A DNA stretch of 64,000 bases from Opitutales bacterium. Lineage in GTDB: Bacteria; Verrucomicrobiota; Verrucomicrobiia; Opitutales; Oceanipulchritudinaceae. Of this stretch, positions 26,119 through 35,973 are shown in pieces (within the stretch, counting starts at the first letter, position 1; the number at the start of each line of letters is the position of its first letter). Position numbers and translations under genes: made by a program. The stretch covers positions 1 through 64,000 of the forward strand of contig JAFGCZ010000015.1 in the NCBI GenBank assembly GCA_016932335.1, given 5' to 3'. The notes below the pieces were generated by a model. The model was given only the letters and a program-made list of their open reading frames with translations, made no database searches and was not told the DNA's origin.

Positions 26119-27888
26119 TTAACGCAGCTCCTGCCCGCTGATCGCATTGACGATCTTGAAGTTCTCCGCGTGATAGGAGGGATCGGAACGGAAGGCCAGG
26201 CGCACATTGTAGGCTTCTTCAATGTCCACCAGCACATTCTCGTCTTCCAGGCGCAGGCGCTCCAGCACGTGCGGGTTGCAGAACACGCGCAGGGAAAGCT
26301 TGCTCTCCGCATCCACCTTGGCTCTCCAGCGGCGGAGAATAGATACCAGGCGGCGTTGGATTTCCACGCTCATGGTGCGCGAGCTCTTTACGATACCGCG
26401 GCCCGAGCAGTAAGGGCAGGGGGCGTAAATACCGCTGGAAGTCGACTCCTTGTGGCGTTGGCGCGTCATCTGCATGATGCCCAGTTGGGAGATCTGCAGA
26501 ATGTGGCATTTGGCCTTATCTTTCGACATTTCCTGCTTCATGATGCGGTAGATCGTCTGGCGATCTTTCCGCTGCTTCATGTCGATAAAGTCGATGATAA
26601 TCAGGCCCCCCATATTGCGCAGGCGAATCTGGCGGGCCACTTCTTTGGCCGCTTCCATATTTACCTGCAGAATAAAGTTGGTGTTCTCGCCGGTATTGCG
26701 GTGCGAGCCCGTGTTTACGTCCACCGCTACCAGCGCTTCCGTTTCCTCCACCACGATTTCCCCGCCTGAGGGCAGAGGCACTTTGCGTTGGAAGGTCTGT
26801 TCGATCTGGCGCTCAATGTTGAACCGTTCAAATACCGGAATACTGTCCTCAAACGCCGCAATCTTACCGGCTGAACGCTTGGAAATGCGCCCCACAAGCT
26901 CTTTGATGCGTTCGCAGTCTTCGGTATCGTCGATCAATACACGGTCGATGTTTTCCGTCAGGAAGTCGCGCACGGTGCGCTCAAGAATATCCGGTTCCTT
27001 ATACAGGCAGGTCGGTTCCTTGGCATTGTCCATGCGGTATTTGATCTCTTCCCACTGGTTCAGCAGAATAGAAAGGTCGCGCACAAAGTAAGTCCAGCGC
27101 TTGTTTTCCCCGGCGGTGCGGATGATTACACCCATGCCTTCAGGGATGGATAGCCGTTTAAGAATATCCTTCAGGCGCTTGCGTTCTTTGTCGTTTTCTA
27201 TCTTGCGGGAAATGCCGCACTGACCGCTGTAGGGCATTAGCACCAGATAGCGGCCGGGCAACGCCAGATTGGTCGTCGTGCGCGGGCCCTTGGTTCCGAT
27301 TTGTCCCTTGGTGATCTGCACCACAATCTCCGCCCCGATGGGGTAGAGGCTGGGGATATCCTTCAGGGAAATCTTGGCCTTTTTATTTCTCTGCTCTTCC
27401 GAGCGTGTATCGCGGACGATTTCCACGGAGCTGTCGGCAGCCGCCGGGAGAATGTCCCAGTAGTGCAGAAAGGCATTTTTCGGCATGCCAATATCTACAA
27501 ACGCGGCTTTCAGTCCGGGTTCCAGGTTTTGGATTTTTCCCTTGAAGATCGAGCCCACCAGGCGGTCATCGCCCACGCGCTCAATTTCAAATTTTTCCAG
27601 AACACCGTCATTGAGCACGGCAACACGCTTTTCCAGCGGTTCCGAGTTGATGATAATCTCGCGATAGGGCAGTACTTCGCGCTTAACCGCACGTACAACA
27701 CGTTGCACCAGAGGAGCTTTTTTGGCTCGCTTGGAGGCTTCTTCGTGCAGTTCGTCGGTATTGACTGTGTTGGTAACTTCTTCTTTTGGCGGGGCTTGTA
27801 AGTCAGCCTGTTGTTCGGCGCTCAACTCCCCGGATCGGAGTTTCTTATTTGATGAGGTTTCTTTCGGGTTTGAATCGGAAGGTTCCAT
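26119..27888 (-). CDS. rng: Ribonuclease G/E family protein
   Basis: 589 aa. An acidic/charged N-terminal extension of about 90 residues precedes the S1 RNA-binding part ([20 protein letters not shown]). The catalytic DNase I-like domain has VAVDVNTGS and LIIIDFIDM, which carry the two metal-binding Asp. The zinc-link CPYCSGRG comes near residue 500. It lacks the long C-terminal degradosome scaffold of E. coli RNase E, so it is closer to RNase G plus an N-terminal tail. It is downstream of rodA on the same strand (172 nt), an arrangement also seen in mre/rod gene clusters. Confidence 0.93.
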   Translation of the reverse strand: MEPSDSNPKETSSNKKLRSGELSAEQQADLQAPPKEEVTNTVNTDELHEEASKRAKKAPLVQRVVRAVKREVLPYREIIINSEPLEKRVAVLNDGVLEKFEIERVGDDRLVGSIFKGKIQNLEPGLKAAFVDIGMPKNAFLHYWDILPAAADSSVEIVRDTRSEEQRNKKAKISLKDIPSLYPIGAEIVVQITKGQIGTKGPRTTTNLALPGRYLVLMPYSGQCGISRKIENDKERKRLKDILKRLSIPEGMGVIIRTAGENKRWTYFVRDLSILLNQWEEIKYRMDNAKEPTCLYKEPDILERTVRDFLTENIDRVLIDDTEDCERIKELVGRISKRSAGKIAAFEDSIPVFERFNIERQIEQTFQRKVPLPSGGEIVVEETEALVAVDVNTGSHRNTGENTNFILQVNMEAAKEVARQIRLRNMGGLIIIDFIDMKQRKDRQTIYRIMKQEMSKDKAKCHILQISQLGIMQMTRQRHKESTSSGIYAPCPYCSGRGIVKSSRTMSVEIQRRLVSILRRWRAKVDAESKLSLRVFCNPHVLERLRLEDENVLVDIEEAYNVRLAFRSDPSYHAENFKIVNAISGQELR

Positions 27889-28060
27889 TTTGGGTGCTTT
27901 ATGTTTGAGGACGCACAGATGCCTCTTGGGTGGAGCGGCCCGCCCGTGTTTAAGAGATGCCTCAGAGGCTCATTGCCGACAGGGGCCTCAGCCCGCTGTT
28001 TTGGAACCGGTTTGCTCCAGGCAAAATGGAGCAGGTGGGGAGGTTTTATCCTCTTTTGTA

Positions 28061-29314
28061 TCATACAAATTCCCTCCGGTGGCGATGTACGCTCTGTACA
28101 ATTCCCTGAAAAACACAGCTGCTTAATAAAAACGAGCCGCCGTAACTGAGAAACGGTAAAGGTAGTCCTGTGATTGGCGTCAATCCTATGGTCATGCCCA
28201 CATTAATGAAAACATGAATCATAAAGATCACTGCAATCCCGGTTGCCAACAGCGTTCCGAACCGGTCCCGGGCTATCCCCGCGGTGCGCAACGTGTTAAA
28301 AATCATGATCGCATAAATGCCAACGACACTTATACCTCCAAGAAATCCCTTTTCTTCGGCCAAAACGGCGAAGATAAAGTCATTATGTGCTACAGAACGC
28401 GGGAGGTAACCCAACTGTGCTTGGTCCCCCTTTGTCCAGCCTTTGCCGGTTAGGCCGCCTGTGCCTACCGCCTGCACACTCTGCCGGTAGTTCCAACTGT
28501 CCCCCGTTCCTGTGGGATCAATCGATTCCGGCGAAATAAAAGTCATAATGCGAATCCGCTGGTAATCGTGCATGGGGAGCAGGTCATGCTCCTCATAGGC
28601 ACCCTTATCGCGGTTAAAGTCCAAATCCCGCTCCTTGTAATACTCATAGTAACCGGTCAGGTCGATCGCTACCAGAGACAGCATCAACACAAACGCACCC
28701 AACACCACGAGGAAGAAGCGGATCGATAGCCTTGAGGTGTAGAGAAGTGCGAAGACCATAGGTGGAAAGATTAACCCTGAACCTAAGTCAGGCTGCAGGA
28801 AAATCAAGAAAAACGGCACAAAGGAGGTTAGCGTTACCCAAAAAAGCGGCCTTAGGCTGTTTCCCAGGGTGCTTACTTTGCTTCGCGCTAGTATGCTGGC
28901 CACCATGATCAAGGCAGATATCTTGGCCACTTCGCTCGGCTGCAGGGAGATAATTCCCAAATCGATCCAGCGCTGAGCCCCGTCACGAGCCTCTCCCAGA
29001 GGCGAGAGCACAATCAGCAGCAAAACCAGACTGAGACCGTAAATAAAATGCCCGTACTCCAGCAGTTTCTTATAGTCTGTTATGGACAGACCCCAATAGA
29101 CTGTTCCGCCGATCGCCATAAACACAATCTGTTTGATCCAGTAATTGGCCCCAATGAAGTACTGCGCGGAGTATATAAAGAAATCGCCCGTTATGAACAG
29201 CAGCAGAATGCAGATAGGGTTGATCCAGTCCGTCCGATAGCGATCCTGTTGGGTCAGAAATCGCCGGTAATTGTCATATATTCGCACTGGATGTGCATTC
29301 GATCCTGTGGGCAT
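28061..29314 (-). CDS. rodA: Rod shape-determining protein RodA (SEDS glycosyltransferase)
   Basis: 417 aa with about ten TM helices. RodA polymerises lipid II into glycan strands in the elongasome together with PBP2 and MreB. Hallmarks: LQPSEVAKISALI, QPDLGSGLIFPP, HNDFIFAVLAEEKGFLG and the C-terminal GLTPITGLPLPFLSYGGS. The large loop between TM7 and TM8 is expanded here (about 70 residues with KERDLDFNRDKGAYEEHD). Divergent from fabG across about 245 nt; mreBCD and the PBP2 gene are not in the window. Confidence 0.94.
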   Translation of the reverse strand: MPTGSNAHPVRIYDNYRRFLTQQDRYRTDWINPICILLLFITGDFFIYSAQYFIGANYWIKQIVFMAIGGTVYWGLSITDYKKLLEYGHFIYGLSLVLLLIVLSPLGEARDGAQRWIDLGIISLQPSEVAKISALIMVASILARSKVSTLGNSLRPLFWVTLTSFVPFFLIFLQPDLGSGLIFPPMVFALLYTSRLSIRFFLVVLGAFVLMLSLVAIDLTGYYEYYKERDLDFNRDKGAYEEHDLLPMHDYQRIRIMTFISPESIDPTGTGDSWNYRQSVQAVGTGGLTGKGWTKGDQAQLGYLPRSVAHNDFIFAVLAEEKGFLGGISVVGIYAIMIFNTLRTAGIARDRFGTLLATGIAVIFMIHVFINVGMTIGLTPITGLPLPFLSYGGSFLLSSCVFQGIVQSVHRHRREFV

Positions 29315-29559
29315 GGACTCATACCTAATCCTATTCTTTTAGACCCGTCAATGTTACCCGAAAAAACAGCGTAAAAAAGTTTCCTCATCTGAACTTCATC
29401 CTCTTTCATAATTCCTTTTTTTGAAAAATCAGCGAAAATTCGCTTGTAGAAAAGGTTTCGCATGCTCCGCTAAAGTCATTGATCTGGAAGAAAATAAATT
29501 TGCCCTGTTCTCTAAAAATTAACTTGCCAACAAGCCTTTCAATGGCGAATTTCCAGCCC

Positions 29560-30306
29560 ATGCGTCTGACGTTCAATAACCGTATAGCGCTCGTCACAGG
29601 AGCAGGTCGTGGCATCGGCAAATCAATTGCCATGTCCCTCGCTTCCGAAGGAGTTCATGTCATCTGTGTTTCCCGTTCTGCTTCCAGCTGCGGCCCTGTC
29701 GCCCAGTCTATTGTTGATAACGGAGGCCAGGCTGAAGCCCTCGCTCTCGACGTTTCCCGTCCCGAAGAGGTCGAAGCCGCCGCCAAGCAGCTCCTCGAGA
29801 AATACGGCACCATCGACATCCTTATCAATAATGCTGGGATTACCCGCGACGGCCTCATGCTCCGCATGAAAAACGAAGACTGGGATGCCGTTCTTCAGAC
29901 AAACCTCAACAGCGTATTTTACTGGTGCCGGGCTCTGGCTCATCCTATGGCACGCAAGCGCTGGGGTCGCATCATTAATATTTCCAGTGTGTCCGGGCTC
30001 ATGGGTAACGCCGGTCAGGTGAATTACTCCGCCTCCAAAGCCGGTGTTATCGGCGTTACGAAAACGCTTGCCCGCGAGCTCGCTTCCCGCAACATCACTG
30101 TAAATGCCGTTGCTCCCGGTTTCATTGAAACCGATATGACGGCAGATCTTGGAGACTCCGTGCAACAGGCACTCCTCCAAAATATCCCTTTAAAACGCCT
30201 CGGCCAGCCCGAAGACATTGCCAATATGTGCACCTATCTCTCCAGTGAGGAATCAGGTTACATTACCGGCCAGGTTTTTACGGTTGACGGTGGCATGGTC
30301 ATGTGA
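29560..30306 (+). CDS. fabG: 3-oxoacyl-[acyl-carrier-protein] reductase FabG
   Basis: About 248 aa. NADPH-dependent reduction of 3-oxoacyl-ACP in fatty acid elongation. Motifs: TGAGRGIG at the cofactor loop, NNAG, Ser of NISSVSG, catalytic YSASKAG (Tyr-xxx-Lys), and the C-terminal YITGQVFTVDGGM typical of FabG. The ATG at 29560 gives the usual short N-terminus; ATG 29542 is a second option. Neither has a Shine-Dalgarno. It heads the fabG-acpP-fabF run. Confidence 0.95.
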   Translation: MRLTFNNRIALVTGAGRGIGKSIAMSLASEGVHVICVSRSASSCGPVAQSIVDNGGQAEALALDVSRPEEVEAAAKQLLEKYGTIDILINNAGITRDGLMLRMKNEDWDAVLQTNLNSVFYWCRALAHPMARKRWGRIINISSVSGLMGNAGQVNYSASKAGVIGVTKTLARELASRNITVNAVAPGFIETDMTADLGDSVQQALLQNIPLKRLGQPEDIANMCTYLSSEESGYITGQVFTVDGGMVM

Positions 30307-30347
30307 ACATTTAACATACTATTATAATCTTAAAAACCGTACCAAAA

Positions 30348-30602
30348 ATGGCAGATAAAACCATCGAACAACGCGTTAAGGAAATTATCGTAAACCAGCT
30401 CAACGTAAACGAAGAGCAAGTTACCAAAGAAGCTTCTTTCCTTGAAGACCTCGGTGCCGATTCTCTCGACACTGTTGAACTCATCATGGCTTTCGAAGAA
30501 GAATTCAGCGAAGAAATTCAGGGCGAAATCCCCGAGTCCGATGCTGAAAAGCTCCAGAGCGTTGGTGCTGTTATCGATTACATCGAGTCCAAGATGAGCT
30601 GA
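30348..30602 (+). CDS. acpP: Acyl carrier protein
   Basis: 84 aa, very acidic. The phosphopantetheine Ser is in [18 protein letters not shown] (DSL motif). Carries growing acyl chains as a thioester for FabG and FabF, which flank it. No Shine-Dalgarno in the A-rich sequence before the ATG. Confidence 0.98.
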   Translation: MADKTIEQRVKEIIVNQLNVNEEQVTKEASFLEDLGADSLDTVELIMAFEEEFSEEIQGEIPESDAEKLQSVGAVIDYIESKMS

Positions 30603-30667
30603 GTCCTTCAGCCGTCATATTCTTTTGTTAATCTTTAATCGGGCCGCTAGTCGGCCCGCATTTTTAT

Positions 30668-31930
30668 ATGGAATCTAAAAGCTGCTATCCGAAGATTGTT
30701 ATTACCGGTATGGGCGTCATTTCCTCCCTCGGGAAAGATGTTGATACCTTCTGGGCTAACCTCCTTGCCGGCAAAAGCGGTATCGGCAATGTAACACGTT
30801 TTGATACAGAAGGCATTGCCTGTAAAGTGGGTGCTGAAGTAACCGACTTTGACCCCGCCGAGTACATGGATCCTCGGGAAGCACGCCGCAGAGACCTTTA
30901 TACGCAGTACGCTGTGGCTGCTTCCGGTCTCGCCGTGAAGGATGCTGCTCTTGATCTTGAAACTGTTGATCCCGACCGTTTTGGCGTGATCATTGGTTCT
31001 GGAATCGGCGGTATGGAGACCATTGGCGATCAAACCTTCCGTCTTTACGGCGGTGGGCCCCGCAAGGTTTCTCCCTTCATGATTCCCATGCTGATCTCCA
31101 ATATGGCCTCTGGTATTGTGGCAATTGAATACGGCGCACGCGGTCCCAACTACGGTATCGTCAGTGCCTGTGCCACCGGCAGCCATGCCATTGGCGACGC
31201 TGTTCGTATGCTCCGCCTCGGCGAAGCAGACATCATGCTCGTTGGCGGCAGCGAAGCAGCCATCACTCAGCTCAGCTATGCCGGTTTCAGTAACATGAAG
31301 GCGATGAGCAGCAACTTCAACGATGCTCCAGAAACCTCCAGCCGTCCCTTTGATAAGGACCGCGACGGTTTTGTTATGGCCGAAGGCGCCGGTGTCCTCG
31401 TTGTGGAAACGCTGGAACATGCCAAGGCCCGTGGAGCCCGCATCTACTGCGAAATTATCGGCCATGCTGCTACTTGCGATGCGCACCACATCACTGCTCC
31501 TCATCCGGAGGGTCTCGGTCTGACCAAGTGCCTGCAACAGGCCATGAAGGATGCTGGCATCTCTCCCGAAGAGGTCGATTACATCAATGCGCACGGCACT
31601 TCCACCCCTTACAACGATAAGGGCGAAACGCTGGCGGTTAAGAATGTTTTCGGCGCCCACGCTTATAAGCTCAAAATGAGTTCCACCAAGTCTATGACGG
31701 GTCATTTGCTTGGTGCTGCCGGTGCTGTAGAAGCCATTGCCTGTGCCAAGAGCCTGCAAACAGGGAAAATTGCCCCCACCATCAATTACACAACTCCAGA
31801 TCCCGACTGCGACTTGGATTGTGTTCCCAACAAAGCCATTGATTGCGATATCAACATTGCCATCAGTAACAACCTTGGTTTTGGTGGACATAATGCGTCC
31901 ATTGTTTTCCGTAAATATACGGAGGCTTAA
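30668..31930 (+). CDS. fabF: 3-oxoacyl-ACP synthase II FabF
   Basis: 420 aa condensing enzyme that extends acyl-ACP with malonyl-ACP. Catalytic Cys in SACATGSHAIGDA, the two His in NAHGTSTPYND and KSMTGHLLGAAGAVE, and the terminal NNLGFGGHNAS. Third gene of fabG-acpP-fabF, 66 nt after acpP; a terminator follows, so the unit is complete. Confidence 0.97.
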   Translation: MESKSCYPKIVITGMGVISSLGKDVDTFWANLLAGKSGIGNVTRFDTEGIACKVGAEVTDFDPAEYMDPREARRRDLYTQYAVAASGLAVKDAALDLETVDPDRFGVIIGSGIGGMETIGDQTFRLYGGGPRKVSPFMIPMLISNMASGIVAIEYGARGPNYGIVSACATGSHAIGDAVRMLRLGEADIMLVGGSEAAITQLSYAGFSNMKAMSSNFNDAPETSSRPFDKDRDGFVMAEGAGVLVVETLEHAKARGARIYCEIIGHAATCDAHHITAPHPEGLGLTKCLQQAMKDAGISPEEVDYINAHGTSTPYNDKGETLAVKNVFGAHAYKLKMSSTKSMTGHLLGAAGAVEAIACAKSLQTGKIAPTINYTTPDPDCDLDCVPNKAIDCDINIAISNNLGFGGHNASIVFRKYTEA

Positions 31931-31955
31931 TCGGTTAAGCATTTTTATTTTTTTT

Positions 31956-31990
31956 AAGAACGCTCCGCTTTGTCGGAGCGTTCTTTTTTT
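31956..31990 (+). terminator. Terminator of the fab operon
   Basis: Stem AAGAACGCTCCG / CGGAGCGTTCTT with a 6-nt loop and a T run of eight; 25 nt after fabF. Confidence 0.93.
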
Positions 31991-32062
31991 TTGAAAGCAG
32001 AATATTGTTGATGATTGTAAAAAAAATCACATAATCCTCAGAAACCCCCTTAGTCTACTTTT

Positions 32063-33130
32063 ATGAATAAAACGCGCATCTTATCAATCGATGGTGGTGG
32101 CATTCGCGGTATCATCCCCGGGCAGGTTCTTGTAAAGTTGGAGCAAAAACTCCAGCAAAGAGCTGGCGACGATAGCGTGCGCATCGCCGATTGCTTCGAT
32201 CTCGTCGCCGGTACCAGCACCGGTGGCATTCTTGCGTGTATCCTTCTGTGTCCCGGTAAGGATGGGCGTCCACGTTTTACCGCCAAGCAGGCGGTCGCTT
32301 TGTACACGTCCTACGGAGCCAATATTTTTGATGCCGACTGGAAGTGGAAAGCACGTACTGCCAATGGTGTTCTTGGGGCCAAGTATCCCGAGGCTGCCTT
32401 GGAGACCTACCTGAAACAATACCTGGGCGATTTGGAACTCAAAGACATGCTCAAACCATGTCTTATACCGGCCTACAACACAGAGCAACGCAATGTTCAC
32501 TTTTTCAGAAGTTACCGTGCCGCGAAAACGCCATCCTATAATTTCCCCATGTGGCAGGTGGCCCGTTCTACTTCAGCCGCACCTACCTATTTCAGACCTC
32601 ACAAAGCGGTTGCCATGGATGGCAAAGCTTATTCGTTGATCGACGGCGGGATTGTCGCCAACAATCCTTCCATGTGCGCGTTCACCGAAGGGCACACCCA
32701 CTTTCAGGCTACAGCTACAGATATGGTTATCCTCTCCCTTGGTACCGGAACGGCCCTGAAATCCTATCCCTACACAAAAATAAAGAACTGGGGAATGCTC
32801 CACTGGGCGGTTCCTACGATCGACATTCTTATGAGTGGCGGGCCGGACGTAGATGAATTCCAACTCGACCAGATTTTTAAAGCGTCCAAGGTTCCCCACC
32901 AGTACCTGCGCATTAATGTAGACCTCAACTCAATTGCCCAAAATAATCAAATAGAAGTCTCTCCTGATATGGATAATGCCGATATCTCCAATCTGGAGGA
33001 ACTTAGTCAGGCCGGTCGCTGGTTGGCTGACAGCTACTCCGATCAATTAGATGCCATTGTCGATCAGCTGCTCGATTTGGAGCTGCCCGAGGTTAAACGG
33101 ATAAAACTTGATCCGGGGGCGGCTTTGTAA
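32063..33130 (+). CDS. Patatin-like phospholipase
   Basis: 355 aa. Oxyanion loop DGGGIRG (10-16), nucleophile Ser52 in GTSTG, catalytic Asp194 in IDGGIVANNPS; all of the Ser-Asp dyad is intact. Members hydrolyse phospholipids or other acyl esters; some act as defence effectors (CapV), others in lipid turnover. No cyclase or sensor typical of CBASS is adjacent. No signal peptide. The next gene, a polytopic membrane protein, starts 13 nt downstream, so the pair is probably an operon. Confidence 0.9.
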   Translation: MNKTRILSIDGGGIRGIIPGQVLVKLEQKLQQRAGDDSVRIADCFDLVAGTSTGGILACILLCPGKDGRPRFTAKQAVALYTSYGANIFDADWKWKARTANGVLGAKYPEAALETYLKQYLGDLELKDMLKPCLIPAYNTEQRNVHFFRSYRAAKTPSYNFPMWQVARSTSAAPTYFRPHKAVAMDGKAYSLIDGGIVANNPSMCAFTEGHTHFQATATDMVILSLGTGTALKSYPYTKIKNWGMLHWAVPTIDILMSGGPDVDEFQLDQIFKASKVPHQYLRINVDLNSIAQNNQIEVSPDMDNADISNLEELSQAGRWLADSYSDQLDAIVDQLLDLELPEVKRIKLDPGAAL

Positions 33131-33143
33131 GTAAGCTTCGATC

Positions 33144-33818
33144 ATGCAACCTGAATCGCTGCATATCCTCGACTACATTCCTCAATTATTGGCCAATCCA
33201 CTCCCACGGGCTGTTTTGTGTTCTGTTACCATCCTCTGGGGGTTGCTCGACTGTTTCCTTGGTTACCGTATTTTTAAGGCATCGGTTGTTTTTCTCGGAG
33301 CCATCTTTATGAGTATGGCTGTGGGCGAGGGAGTTACTTCCATTTTTCCGCAGATGATGGCGGTGCAGATAGGCGCCTATGTCGGTGGCTTCTTTGTGGG
33401 GCTGATTCTTTCATGGTTCCTCTATAAAGTTGGAGTCTTCATTATGGGCATGTGGTTGGGGGCCACTCTGGTGCTGCCCTTTGCTGCTCATCTCAACAGT
33501 ATTCTTGCGGTGCTGCTCCTCTTTGTTGCAGCTTTATCTTTCGGTATCCTGACCCTTATGCTCATGGATGTTATGATTATCTTGGCGACTTCTGTTACCG
33601 GAGCGATGCGCGTAATCTTGGGGATCGCCGCACTTACCGGAGCGATTTCCGCAGAGGTCATGCAACAGCAGAGCGAAACAGCGTCCCGCTTCTCTGCCGA
33701 CCTTAACTTCAATCTCGATATCCGTTACTCAATCTGCCTCCTGGTGCTCGGGGTTCTGGGCTTTTTCTTCCAGTACCGCCGCTACCTTCTTCGGCAAAAA
33801 CAGGTGAACGACGCTTGA
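33144..33818 (+). CDS. TMEM198/DUF4203-like polytopic membrane protein
   Basis: 224 aa with about seven hydrophobic helices (near 17-37, 42-60, 70-92, 94-112, 114-135, 140-165, 185-205). Glycine-rich helices such as VGGFFVGLILSWFLYKVG and GVFIMGMWLGA are like the DUF4203/TMEM198 domain. Function unknown. It starts 13 nt after the patatin gene and precedes the membrane-anchored TPR protein by 70 nt. Confidence 0.7.
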   Translation: MQPESLHILDYIPQLLANPLPRAVLCSVTILWGLLDCFLGYRIFKASVVFLGAIFMSMAVGEGVTSIFPQMMAVQIGAYVGGFFVGLILSWFLYKVGVFIMGMWLGATLVLPFAAHLNSILAVLLLFVAALSFGILTLMLMDVMIILATSVTGAMRVILGIAALTGAISAEVMQQQSETASRFSADLNFNLDIRYSICLLVLGVLGFFFQYRRYLLRQKQVNDA

Positions 33819-33888
33819 ATGTTTAAAAGGGATTGAAGAACCTCTAAAGTAGGTATACTATTTGAAGTGGCTCAAAAGGGATCTCCCC

Positions 33889-35973
33889 ATGATGCTTTAC
33901 TTCTCCATACCCCTCCTCATCTCCCTCGTGGCTCTTCTTCTTTTGTGGCGGAAGCGTCGGGGAATGGTTTTTTCGAGATTAAAAATACACTCCAAGATCG
34001 ATGACTCTATCTTTTGGGGGCTTCCCTATGATCCCGTGCGCAGTGCCTGCTGGATTGCCCATCCTTTGCTTAAGGAGATTCAGCAAATCCTGTCCCGGCG
34101 TATCGATAATCGCCATTCCGTGCTGGTTCTTCAAGGAGAGGATGGTTCGGGCCGCATCGACTTAACGGTTTCCTATGCCGTCGAAAACCAACACCGCTAC
34201 CGCAGGATTCTCTTTATCGATGCATCAACCGAATATTCATTTCGTTGGAATCTGGCACAATGCCTGCCTTGGCTTACTGGTCGAGAAAGCTCTTTCAGCG
34301 ATTGGTCGCTTTCCGCCGAAGTGGCTTTGCACTGGTTTTCCCGCAACAGAAACTGGCTTTTGGTGTTGTTGAATGCCCATAAGACCATGGATCTGGATGG
34401 TTTGGATGCGATCCGGGAATATGGGCATGTCTTAATTACTTCGGAGGAAGAGCCCAGGACCGATTTTTGCCAATGCCTTCAGATTTCTGCGTCCGATGGT
34501 GAAAGGGCACTGGCTTATGCGGTCGATTGTTTTCGTGTCCGTTTCGGGCGGAATCCTTCCGATGCGGAGCGCGGCAGCCTTCGGGAGTTGAGCCAACGCT
34601 TCCATGGGCATCCGCTCTCCTTGGAGATGGCCATTTCTGCAGCCAAAAACGGCGGGTTCCCAGACGTCATCAATGGCATGTGCTCTCTCCTACAAGGAAA
34701 AAGAACGTGTCCGCTTGTCTGCGCAACGGAAGTTACTGTCTCAACCCTTCCCCGAATCGGCCGAGAGCTCTTGGAACTTTCTGCCATTCTGGGGCTCTAC
34801 CCAGCGCCTTTTTCCGATGAGGAAAAGAACCGCCGCTTGAATTCATTTTCCGTGGATCGTCTCAATGGGTGTGAAGTGCTCCTGCAGGCGGCTTTTTTCC
34901 GGCACATGGGGAATTATTACACCCTCCATGAAACGGTCCGCGCTTATGTTCTGGATCACCTCGATGCAGATAATTTACACCGGCTTTTTCGTTTATCGGT
35001 GGAAATTCTCTGCGAGCTTGTCCGCCATTCTTACCCGGAGCACAGGGTTTTGCAATCGGTGTATAATCTCATCGTCTTTCCTTTCAAATTGAGCGATTTT
35101 CACGCAGATTACGCTTGGCTTCTTGAATGGAGTGGAGATGTTTGTCTCAAATACCGGCAGTTGGATGAAGCTAAAGGCTTTTTTGACGCGGCCGAAAAGC
35201 ACTTTTCCAAAAATAAGAAGGCAGACCTCCTCCTTCTACATATTAAGCAAATTTATATCCGTGCGGAGTTGTCTGAGCCGCTTGCCGATGAAGCGATCGA
35301 TTCCATTATGGCAGCTTTTTTCGCTAAGGAAAATGAGCTTCAGGAAGACTTGGCTGCCGATGCCGCTCGTTTGATTGCTCATACGGTTTTTATTCAACGG
35401 CAGTTTGAGCGGGCCGATGGCCTCTATCCTGCGGTGCGCGAGCGGTTGGCAAAGAGCCTGGGCGATAATTCTCCGGCTATGCAGCTGTTCCTTAGCAAAT
35501 ATGCCAGCCTCCTTATTACTCGAGGGCGCTTTAAAACGGCCGAGGAAATACAGAGCAACGTGCTTTCTGTCTACATGAATCTCTATGGCCCGGATGACCT
35601 ATCCACGGCGTTGGGCAAATGGGATTTGGCCAATACCTTGCTCACAAAACACGATTTCTCACAGGCCGAGAGCTTCTTCCGAGAATCTCTGACTATTTTT
35701 GTCCATGAGCTCGGAGCGCTCCATCCCACTGCATTGAAGTCTCGGGTGGATCTTGTCAATTGCCTGCTTTCCGCGCGAAGGGCAGAGGATGCCAGAAAAG
35801 AATTCTTCCTCCTTCAGGAATTGCGCCCCCGTAGTGCCACAGAACGCCGCCGGTTGAGTGAGATCATTGAGCTGATTTGCGAGTATTTTAACCTTGCCGC
35901 CATCCGTCTGCATGAAAATTCGGACAGCGATGAAAACGAAACCGGGTTTGATTATGCCTCTGGGAAAAGCTAA
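33889..35973 (+). CDS. Membrane-anchored STAND-like (NB-ARC/TPR) protein with degenerate nucleotide site
   Basis: About 694 aa. ATG 33889 has AAGGGA 7 nt upstream; a TTG at 33862 is the alternative. N-terminal TM about 3-21, then an NB-ARC-like module. The P-loop position reads QGEDGSGRIDL (no Lys-Ser/Thr), Walker B reads LLVLLNAH (acidic pair missing), a sensor-like VLITSEEEPR follows, and FHGHPLSLEMA matches the GLPLAL motif. The C-terminal 300 residues are helical TPR-like repeats. It looks like a STAND protein that has lost ATP binding. Downstream of the patatin and TMEM198-like genes; convergent with the GNAT gene, ends overlapping. Confidence 0.65.
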   Translation: MMLYFSIPLLISLVALLLLWRKRRGMVFSRLKIHSKIDDSIFWGLPYDPVRSACWIAHPLLKEIQQILSRRIDNRHSVLVLQGEDGSGRIDLTVSYAVENQHRYRRILFIDASTEYSFRWNLAQCLPWLTGRESSFSDWSLSAEVALHWFSRNRNWLLVLLNAHKTMDLDGLDAIREYGHVLITSEEEPRTDFCQCLQISASDGERALAYAVDCFRVRFGRNPSDAERGSLRELSQRFHGHPLSLEMAISAAKNGGFPDVINGMCSLLQGKRTCPLVCATEVTVSTLPRIGRELLELSAILGLYPAPFSDEEKNRRLNSFSVDRLNGCEVLLQAAFFRHMGNYYTLHETVRAYVLDHLDADNLHRLFRLSVEILCELVRHSYPEHRVLQSVYNLIVFPFKLSDFHADYAWLLEWSGDVCLKYRQLDEAKGFFDAAEKHFSKNKKADLLLLHIKQIYIRAELSEPLADEAIDSIMAAFFAKENELQEDLAADAARLIAHTVFIQRQFERADGLYPAVRERLAKSLGDNSPAMQLFLSKYASLLITRGRFKTAEEIQSNVLSVYMNLYGPDDLSTALGKWDLANTLLTKHDFSQAESFFRESLTIFVHELGALHPTALKSRVDLVNCLLSARRAEDARKEFFLLQELRPRSATERRRLSEIIELICEYFNLAAIRLHENSDSDENETGFDYASGKS

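Noticed and set aside
30647-31942. 431-codon minus-strand frame over fabF
   Set aside because: It mirrors fabF almost exactly and has no recognisable protein features.
32063-33130. Patatin gene as part of a CBASS (CapV) system
   Set aside because: No nucleotide cyclase or cap-type genes are adjacent.
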